64,000 nucleotides of DNA, from positions 20,305-84,304 of the forward strand of contig JABXJS010000133.1 in the NCBI GenBank assembly GCA_013538855.1, read 5' to 3'. The notes beneath the pieces were generated by a model. That model searched no databases. It had not been told where the DNA came from and saw only the letters and a program-made list of their open reading frames with translations. A program made the position numbers and the translations under genes. Below, one piece after another: positions 58,548-64,000 of this stretch (position 1 is its first letter; the number at the start of each line of letters is the position of its first letter). The stretch is from Herpetosiphonaceae bacterium. GTDB lineage: Bacteria; Chloroflexota; Chloroflexia; Chloroflexales; Herpetosiphonaceae.

Positions 58548-58826
58548 TCAGGCGCTGCGCTCGTCGGCCGATGGTGGGTCGAGGTGCCGCCAGGCCGGGT
58601 CGTGGCTTTGCTCAAACCACTGGTGGCGCTCGTCGCCCTGCGTGCTGCTCGCCGCCACCATAAACTCGAGCGCGCCGCAGGCGCTGCACACCAAGCACTC
58701 GATCGGAAACTTGGCGCTGCGGGTGCTTAGGCCGCGACCGGTGGCCACATGCAGATGCAGCCCATCATCGAGCTTGCCGCGATAGACGCTCTTGGCCCCA
58801 CAGTGTTGACACACTCCGTTGTGCAT
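58548..58826 (-). CDS. Small zinc-ribbon-like protein
   Basis: A 92-residue protein with CxxC pairs: CQHCGAK at residues 6-9 and CLVCSACG at about 44-51, so a zinc ribbon is likely. The region between contains VYRGKLDDGLHLHVATGRG. The tail is acidic and Gln/His-rich. I do not recognise a family. GGGAGG lies 5 bases before the ATG, which supports translation. It is on the same strand as uvsE, in the same orientation, but the 120-bp gap leaves cotranscription open. Confidence 0.65.
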   Translation of the reverse strand: MHNGVCQHCGAKSVYRGKLDDGLHLHVATGRGLSTRSAKFPIECLVCSACGALEFMVAASSTQGDERHQWFEQSHDPAWRHLDPPSADERSA

Positions 58827-59106
58827 ACAGACCTCCCTTGGCTAAGGCAATGATCGGCAGTCGCTGTCAGAATATCGGTGTGGGGCTACGCGGCGCTGCC
58901 CGCATGATTTCGATGTGCATCACCCGCAGTGTCCCCAAGATCGCGACCTTGGGTCCCCGTGAGCGCCACCGGTGAGCGAGCGTTTGTGCACCAGCGCAGA
59001 CACTGCTGCCCGCAGCGCCAGCGTTAAACCACCGACGAATCTTCACACAACAAAACCCCCGCACAGCGTGATGGCTGCTGGAGCAATGGCTGGCACGTGC
59101 GCAGCG

Positions 59107-60345
59107 CTATGGCTCGGCGTTGACCTGCTTGATCAGCTCGTCGGCGGCATCGAGCAGGCGCTTGCGGCGGGCGGCGGAGATTTTGGAGCTGTGCAGGTAC
59201 AGCTCCAAGGCGCGGCGCGGGGTCAGGCCCTCCTGCAGCTCATCGGCCACGGCGGCATAGCGGGCGCGGCTGTTGCGCTCCACATCGATGACGATGCTGG
59301 CGATGCTGGCGACCTCGGCCTCCTCCAGCTGTTTGCGCATGGCGTTCTCGTCGATGAGCGCGCGCTGATCCTGGGTGGCGCTGACGATGACGCGCACGAC
59401 GGTGTCGGCGAGCGAGTGCTTGCTGAGGGCGCTGCTGATGCGCGCGTTGATGTCGGCGGCCTCGCGCACGTCGATGCGCACCGTGCGGAAGGGGCGGGCG
59501 TGGACGGGCACGAAGCGCCAGCTGGCGGGCGCGCCCCCGGCCTCCAGCTCGACGATGACCACGCCTTTCTCCTCGTGCTCCTCGCTGAAGTCGATGCGCT
59601 CGATCGAGCCAGGGTAGATGGCTGGCGGGTGCTCGCCGGCGGTCTGGTGGCGGTGGATGTGGCCGAGGGCGATGTACTGGATGCCAGGCTGGGCGAGCAG
59701 CGACGGTGGCAGCACGAGGTCGTTGCCGAGCATCACCGAGCGCTCCGCGCCGTAGGTGGCGTTGGCCACCGAGCCGTGGAAGGCCAGCACGGCGGGTAGG
59801 CTGGGGTCAAGGCGCGACGGCAGCGCATCGAGCCAGGCACCGACGCGGCGCAGCAGCTCGGCGTCAAGCTCGGCGAAGGGCAGATTGCGCAGATCGTCCT
59901 TGGTTAAAATGGCCTGGCGGTTGATCCAGGGCACGGCGGCGATCTGCAGCGGCCCGGCCAGCGTGTCGATGGTGTGCAGCTGCATGCGGTGGGCGATGGT
60001 GACGCCCTCGACCGCCAGCGTGTCGAAGATCTCCACCGAGTGGGCCTTGCCGGCCGCCGCCGACACATCGTGGTTGCCGATCAGGATAAACACAGGGATA
60101 TTGGCCTTGAGCACCTTGCGCAGCCGCCGGGCGAACTCGCGCTGGTGGGTTGGGTTGGGCGAGCGGTTTTTATATACGTCGCCGGCCAGCAGCACCAGGT
60201 CGACCTGCTCGTCGAGGCCGATCTGCAGCGCCTCGTCGAGGCGGTCGAGGTAGTCGATCAGGCGGGTGTTCAGGCCGGTGGCGCTGTCGAGGCGGCCATA
60301 GTTTTCCATGCCGATGTGGATATCGGCCAAGTGTAAAAGTTTCAT
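59107..60345 (-). CDS. SbcD/Mre11-like metallophosphoesterase (DNA exonuclease)
   Basis: A 412-residue Mre11/SbcD family nuclease. Starts MKLLHLADIHIGMENYGR with DxH metal ligands, then LVLLAGDVYKNRSP (GD), VFILIGNHD (GNHD), AFHGSV and ALGHIHRHQ (GHxH). After the phosphoesterase domain, about residue 280, a capping region follows. SbcD works with SbcC in repair of double-strand ends and hairpins; no sbcC is next to it. I chose ATG 60343-60345 with GGAGC upstream; a longer frame has no ribosome site and would cross the divergent promoter at 60382-60420. Confidence 0.9.
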   Translation of the reverse strand: MKLLHLADIHIGMENYGRLDSATGLNTRLIDYLDRLDEALQIGLDEQVDLVLLAGDVYKNRSPNPTHQREFARRLRKVLKANIPVFILIGNHDVSAAAGKAHSVEIFDTLAVEGVTIAHRMQLHTIDTLAGPLQIAAVPWINRQAILTKDDLRNLPFAELDAELLRRVGAWLDALPSRLDPSLPAVLAFHGSVANATYGAERSVMLGNDLVLPPSLLAQPGIQYIALGHIHRHQTAGEHPPAIYPGSIERIDFSEEHEEKGVVIVELEAGGAPASWRFVPVHARPFRTVRIDVREAADINARISSALSKHSLADTVVRVIVSATQDQRALIDENAMRKQLEEAEVASIASIVIDVERNSRARYAAVADELQEGLTPRRALELYLHSSKISAARRKRLLDAADELIKQVNAEP

Positions 60346-60381
60346 CTGCTGTTGCTCCGGTCGCTCATCTGTGCGTGCAGC

Positions 60382-60420
60382 ATACCACATTCTGCGCTGG
60401 CGGGCGCAACGTGGTATACT
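60382..60420. promoter_or_regulatory. Symmetric divergent promoter between sbcD-like gene and ygfZ
   Basis: ATACCAC (60382-60388) and GTGGTAT (60411-60417) form an inverted repeat. The right half includes an extended -10, TGGTATACT (-10 TATACT, 60415-60420), for the ygfZ gene; the left half on the minus strand reads GTGGTATGCT, an equivalent -10 for the nuclease gene. Neither side has a clear -35, as is usual with extended -10 promoters. Confidence 0.6.
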
Positions 60421-60472
60421 CGATCTGTTAGCACCAACGCACCATACCGTGCCCAAGCTTAGGAGGCGATCG

Positions 60473-61459
60473 ATGCATCAACAAGCTTATGCCACAGCGC
60501 ATACTGGCGCTGTCTACCTCGACCGCTCCGCCGCCGGCTGTGTCTTAATCACTGGCCGTGATCGGCTGGCGGTGATCCACCGTCTGTCGACCAACGCGGT
60601 CGATGCCCTGGCTCCTGGAGCTGGTCAGCTCACTGTTTTCACCAATCATAATGGCCGCATCATCGACCTTGTGTCGGTGCTGGCCATCGACGACGATAGC
60701 GCACTCGTTGTGACGAGCGGCGGCCGCGGCGGGGAGATCGCCGCGCTGCTGCAGCGCAATCGCTTCTTCAACGATCAGTTCAATGTCATTAATCACAGCG
60801 ACGAGTACGGCCAGCTGCATGTCTATGGCCCGCAGGCCGCTGCGCTGCTGGAGCAGGTCGGCGGCGTGAGCGATCTTGCTGCTGTTGCGCCCTGGCACCA
60901 CGTGGCCGCTATGATCGACGGCTGTACGGTGCACATCCAGCGCATCTGGCCCATCCACGGCCAGGGCTGGCGCGTCATCGCCGATATTGCTGCGGTCGAG
61001 GCCGTTGGCGAGGCGCTTGACGAGGCTGGGGCCATGCTGCTCGATCCCGCCGCCTACACTGTGCTGCGCATCGAGGCTGGCCAGCCCGATCTGCCCGAGC
61101 TGAACCTCGAGTACATCCCGCTGGAGACCAACCTGTGGGACGCGGTCAGCTTCAAGAAGGGCTGCTATGTGGGCCAGGAGATCATCGCGCGTATGGAGAG
61201 CCGCGGCCGCCTGGCTAAAAAGCTCACCGGCGTGCTGCTTTCCGCCGAGGTTGCCACCCCGCTTACGCTAACAACGCCTGACGCGGGCAAGGACGCCGGC
61301 ACGCTCACCAGCGTCGCCTACTCGCCCGATCTGGCCAGCTGGGTTGGGCTGGCCTATGTGCGCAGCGCTTTTCTGGCCGCTGGCACCACCCTGCAGGCCG
61401 CTGCTGTCACCGCCACCGTCGCCGAGCTGCCGCTGGTCAGCGTGGAGCACGCGCTGTGA
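60473..61459 (+). CDS. ygfZ: YgfZ/GcvT-fold folate-binding protein
   Basis: A 328-residue protein. It has the GcvT-like N-terminal fold (GCVLITGRDRLAVIHRLSTNAVDALAPGAGQLTVFTNHNGRIIDLV in parts) and the diagnostic KGCYVGQEIIARM motif, with the conserved Cys of the YgfZ signature KGC(Y/F)xGQE. YgfZ uses tetrahydrofolate in assembly or repair of iron-sulfur clusters, especially for MiaB-type enzymes. AGGAGG precedes the ATG. A structured gap separates it from the M23 peptidase gene. Confidence 0.93.
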   Translation: MHQQAYATAHTGAVYLDRSAAGCVLITGRDRLAVIHRLSTNAVDALAPGAGQLTVFTNHNGRIIDLVSVLAIDDDSALVVTSGGRGGEIAALLQRNRFFNDQFNVINHSDEYGQLHVYGPQAAALLEQVGGVSDLAAVAPWHHVAAMIDGCTVHIQRIWPIHGQGWRVIADIAAVEAVGEALDEAGAMLLDPAAYTVLRIEAGQPDLPELNLEYIPLETNLWDAVSFKKGCYVGQEIIARMESRGRLAKKLTGVLLSAEVATPLTLTTPDAGKDAGTLTSVAYSPDLASWVGLAYVRSAFLAAGTTLQAAAVTATVAELPLVSVEHAL

Positions 61460-61608
61460 GTCGGCGCTGCGGCGCTGGGCCTGCGGCCTGTCGCCGTGCC
61501 GCCGGTGTGGTGGCTGGCCGCTAGCCGCTGCACAGCGGCGCACACGCGCCGCGCGGTCAGCTGTCCGCACGTTTCGGATCAACCACTGCTTGTGCACGGA
61601 GGTGCTGT

Positions 61609-63105
61609 ATGTCTCGTGGAGCCTGGCTGGCACGGCGTCTGGCGCTGGTGCTCCTGCTCATACCGACGCTGGCCTACGCTGCGCCGACGCCGCCTGGCCC
61701 GGCGCTGCCCAACGCTAGCCTGCCGCCGACGCTGGCGGGCACGCGTGTGTTTGCCGCCAGCGGCTTCAGCATCCACGATCCGCTGGCCGCCTTCTGGCAG
61801 CGCAACGGCGGTCTCGCCGCCTTTGGGCTGCCGCTGGCGCTGGCCAGCCACACGCCCGACGGCACAGAGACGCAGGTCTTCGAGCGCACGCGGCTCGAGT
61901 ACCACCCGCAGAACCCCGCGCCCTACACGGTTCAGCTCGGCCTGCTGGGCAAGCTGGCGCTGGAGCAGCAGGGCCGCGACTGGCGCGCCGAGGGCCGCGG
62001 CGTGGCGCTCGACGGCCCCTGTCGCCTATTTGATGAGACGCAGCGCACGGTCTGCGGCCCCTTCCTGCGCTTTTGGCAGTCTGCGGGCCTGGACTTCGGC
62101 CAGCCTGGCGTGAGCTATGCCGAGGCGCTGGCGCTGTTTGGCCTGCCGCTCACCGCGCCACAGATCGAGACCAACAGCTCCGGCGATCAGGTGCTGACGC
62201 AGTGGTTCGAGCGCGCGCGCTTCGAGTGGCACCCAGCGAACCCGCCCGCCTTTCAGGTGCTCCTGGGGCGGCTGGGCGCTGAGGTCTACGGTCAGCCGCT
62301 GCCGCCTGCGCCGCTTGCGCTCAGCGCGCCTGCCACAGTTGCGCAGGGCCACACCTTCCGCATCACCATCGCCGCCAGCGATCTGTTTGGCGTGGCGGGC
62401 ACGCTGGGCGACTGGCCGCTGGCCTGGGTGCAGCAGCCTGACGGCACGTGGGTTGGCCTGGGCGGCACCCACGCCATGCAGCCGCTGGGAGCGCTCGACC
62501 TCGATGTGGCCGCGCAGCGCGCCGACGGTCAGCCGGTCTACGCCCACGCAACCGTCACGGTGGTCGCTGGCGGCTACGCCGCCGAGCGGGTGATTCTGCC
62601 GCCGTCCGTCAACGATAGCATCGCCGGCAACCCCGAGCGTGTCGCCGCCGAGCGTGCGGCGGTCAATGCGCTCTGGCCGCAGGTCACGCCTGAGAAGCTG
62701 TGGGATGGGCCGTTTCAGCTGCCCGCCGACGGCGCGATCGAGTCTGAGTTTGGCACGCGCCGCGCCTACAACGACGGCCCGTTCGACAGCTACCACGAGG
62801 GGCTGGATATCGCCAACCAGCGCGGCACGCCGGTGCGCGCCGCTGGCCGCGGCCGCGTGGTGTTCGCGCAGGACGACCTGATTGTGCGCGGCGGGGCGGT
62901 CATCCTCGACCACGGCTGGGGCGTGCACAGTGGCTACTGGCATATGGACAAGGTGCTGGCCCAGCCCGGCCAGCTCGTCGCGCAGGGCGATGTGATCGGC
63001 CTGATGGGCAGCAAGGGCTTCTCGAACGCGCCGCATGTCCACTGGGACCTGCGCATTGGCGCGCTCAACGTCAATCCACACGACTGGCTCGACGCAGGCT
63101 GGTAG
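61609..63105 (+). CDS. Secreted M23 metallopeptidase with repeated FERxRxEWHP domain
   Basis: A 498-residue secreted protein. The Sec signal ends LAYAA (about 24). Two repeats follow (about 50-130 and 140-230), each with LAAFGLP/ALFGLP and ending FER(T/A)R(L/F)E(Y/W)HP, a domain frequent in Chloroflexota secreted proteins. A third beta region (about 235-325) leads to the M23 peptidase domain (about 370-495): HEGLDIANQRGTPVRAAGRG provides HxxxD, YWHMDK and HVHWDLR the remaining zinc ligands. It likely cuts peptide crosslinks in the cell wall. GGAGG precedes the ATG. Confidence 0.9.
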   Translation: MSRGAWLARRLALVLLLIPTLAYAAPTPPGPALPNASLPPTLAGTRVFAASGFSIHDPLAAFWQRNGGLAAFGLPLALASHTPDGTETQVFERTRLEYHPQNPAPYTVQLGLLGKLALEQQGRDWRAEGRGVALDGPCRLFDETQRTVCGPFLRFWQSAGLDFGQPGVSYAEALALFGLPLTAPQIETNSSGDQVLTQWFERARFEWHPANPPAFQVLLGRLGAEVYGQPLPPAPLALSAPATVAQGHTFRITIAASDLFGVAGTLGDWPLAWVQQPDGTWVGLGGTHAMQPLGALDLDVAAQRADGQPVYAHATVTVVAGGYAAERVILPPSVNDSIAGNPERVAAERAAVNALWPQVTPEKLWDGPFQLPADGAIESEFGTRRAYNDGPFDSYHEGLDIANQRGTPVRAAGRGRVVFAQDDLIVRGGAVILDHGWGVHSGYWHMDKVLAQPGQLVAQGDVIGLMGSKGFSNAPHVHWDLRIGALNVNPHDWLDAGW

Positions 63106-63148
63106 CGCTAGCATAGATCGACAGAACATCGTAGCAAGTGAGGCACCT

Positions 63149-64000
63149 ATGCTCAACTCATCTTCAGCGCAGCCGCTGAACGACTCAACCATCAGCGTGC
63201 GGCGAATTGAGCTGTTTGTGCTAATTCAGGCTGTGGCCACCATCTGCTTGATGGGGTTTATCAGCCTGGTTGGCTGGTCGCAGCAGGTGGTCTCGGTGCT
63301 GATCTCTGGCTCGGCTAATCTGGTGGTGCTTAGCGCTACCTACGCGCTGCGGCGCTCGCGCTATGCCGAAATCGTGGTCTACGTTAATCTGGCGGTCTCA
63401 ACGCTGATTATTAGCATCGGCAGCATCTTAACTGGCAAGGTCGATGGCTCGGTCTGGTCGCTCTATCAGCTGACGCCGCTGTTTGCCACGATTGTGCTCA
63501 ATCGGCGGCGCGCCACGCTGATCACGATGCTGATGTCGGCGCTGGCGCTGGTGGCGCTGGTGGCGCTCTACTTTAGCGGCATCGTGCCGATCACCTTTCT
63601 TGTGCCCAAGCCGACGCTGATTGTCACCCTCGGCTGTCAGTTGATTGTCCTGGTCGTCGTCACGGTGACTGTCTGGGTGCTGGTCGGGCGCTCGCTCACG
63701 GCGCTCAGCGCCGCCCAGCAGACGCGCCTGCAGGTCGAGATTCAGCTGGAGCGCGAGCACGCGCTGCTGGCCCAGCAGGAGCAGGCCAACGCCGAGCTGG
63801 CCACGAGCCTCGCCGCCCTGCGCCAGCGCGACGAGCGCATCGCCCACGCCCAGGCCGAGCAGGGCCGCCTGCGCACCTTGATCAGCGAGCTGACCACGCC
63901 GGTGCTGCCGGTCTGGCCCGGCGTGGTGATCATGCCGCTGATCGGCGGCCTCGACGGCGAGCGCTCGCGCCAGATCACGCAGATGCTGCTGGCAGGCATC
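63149..64000 (+). CDS. Membrane STAS-domain protein (partial, cut by window end)
   Basis: The frame opens at ATG 63149 after GTGAGG and stays open to the last base (284 residues seen). The N-terminal part has about five or six hydrophobic segments (from LFVLIQAVATICLM to LGCQLIVLVVVTVTVWVLV). A long coiled coil (Gln/Glu/Ala-rich, about residues 180-245) links it to a STAS domain beginning PVLPVWPGVVIMPLIGGLDGERS, much like the STAS opening NVLVLPLVGSMSP of the protein at 27066. So it is a membrane-bound RsbR-like sensor. The remainder lies outside the window. Confidence 0.8.
   Translation, partial: MLNSSSAQPLNDSTISVRRIELFVLIQAVATICLMGFISLVGWSQQVVSVLISGSANLVVLSATYALRRSRYAEIVVYVNLAVSTLIISIGSILTGKVDGSVWSLYQLTPLFATIVLNRRRATLITMLMSALALVALVALYFSGIVPITFLVPKPTLIVTLGCQLIVLVVVTVTVWVLVGRSLTALSAAQQTRLQVEIQLEREHALLAQQEQANAELATSLAALRQRDERIAHAQAEQGRLRTLISELTTPVLPVWPGVVIMPLIGGLDGERSRQITQMLLAGI

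Overview
The window is a GC-rich (by eye roughly 60-65 %) bacterial chromosome segment, densely coding on both strands, with Shine-Dalgarno sites of the AAGGAGG type and SigA-like promoters (TTGACA-17-TATTAT). The gene mix points to a Chloroflexota bacterium, probably class Chloroflexia: RsbR-type STAS proteins, a zinc-ribbon/Hanks kinase, a STAND ATPase with TPR repeats, MASE1 hybrid kinases, a Gmad2/GerMN lipoprotein, a threonyl-tRNA synthetase without a TGS domain, and a secreted M23 peptidase with FERxRxEWHP repeats. This is inference from content; no rRNA or tRNA gene is present to confirm it. No prophage, CRISPR array or insertion sequence with a transposase was seen.

Layout. 1-5.7 kb: a partial isochorismatase-like hydrolase, a STAND/TPR ATPase, an Hsp70-like protein and an NHL protein; the hydrolase and Hsp70-like genes share an almost identical promoter-operator. 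6-8.7 kb: an alpha/beta hydrolase, a DJ-1/PfpI protein behind an operator-like palindrome, and a LysE-type exporter behind a leader peptide and attenuator. 9-16 kb: macro-domain protein, Ser/Thr kinase, glycosyltransferase, two paralogous membrane proteins, an orphan HicB-like protein, a P450 and a TPMT-like methyltransferase. 16-19.6 kb (minus strand): a threonine T-box leader, two small genes, 54-bp tandem repeats, then thrS. 19.7-27 kb: germination-type lipoprotein, ligA, SDR, histidine phosphatase, P1 peptidase, PQQ-type sugar dehydrogenase. 27-36 kb: a STAS protein, a peptide-type ABC transporter (binding protein plus two permeases, no ATPase) and a MASE1 hybrid kinase. 36-42.7 kb (minus): a tight cluster of enoyl-CoA hydratase, hybrid kinase, response regulator and acyl-CoA ligase. 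42.8-46.2 kb: carA and mnmG, separated by a palindromic repeat also found at 15 kb. 46.5-51.4 kb: HD-GYP regulator, hybrid kinase with Hpt, and a REC-GGDEF cyclase. 51.6-55.8 kb: stress-type genes (YghA-like SDR, DUF2267, YihY/BrkB, YciF-like DUF892) and a 300-bp tandem duplication. 55.9-64 kb: lipoprotein hydrolase, uvsE, zinc-ribbon protein, SbcD-like nuclease, ygfZ, M23 peptidase and a membrane STAS protein cut by the window end.

The most distinctive content is regulatory: (i) two copies of one promoter-operator about 4 kb apart around a STAND ATPase, (ii) a classical leader-peptide attenuator in front of a LysE-family exporter, (iii) a threonine T-box separated from thrS by two unrelated small genes and a block of tandem repeats, and (iv) a two-component system embedded in a fatty-acid activation/hydration operon.
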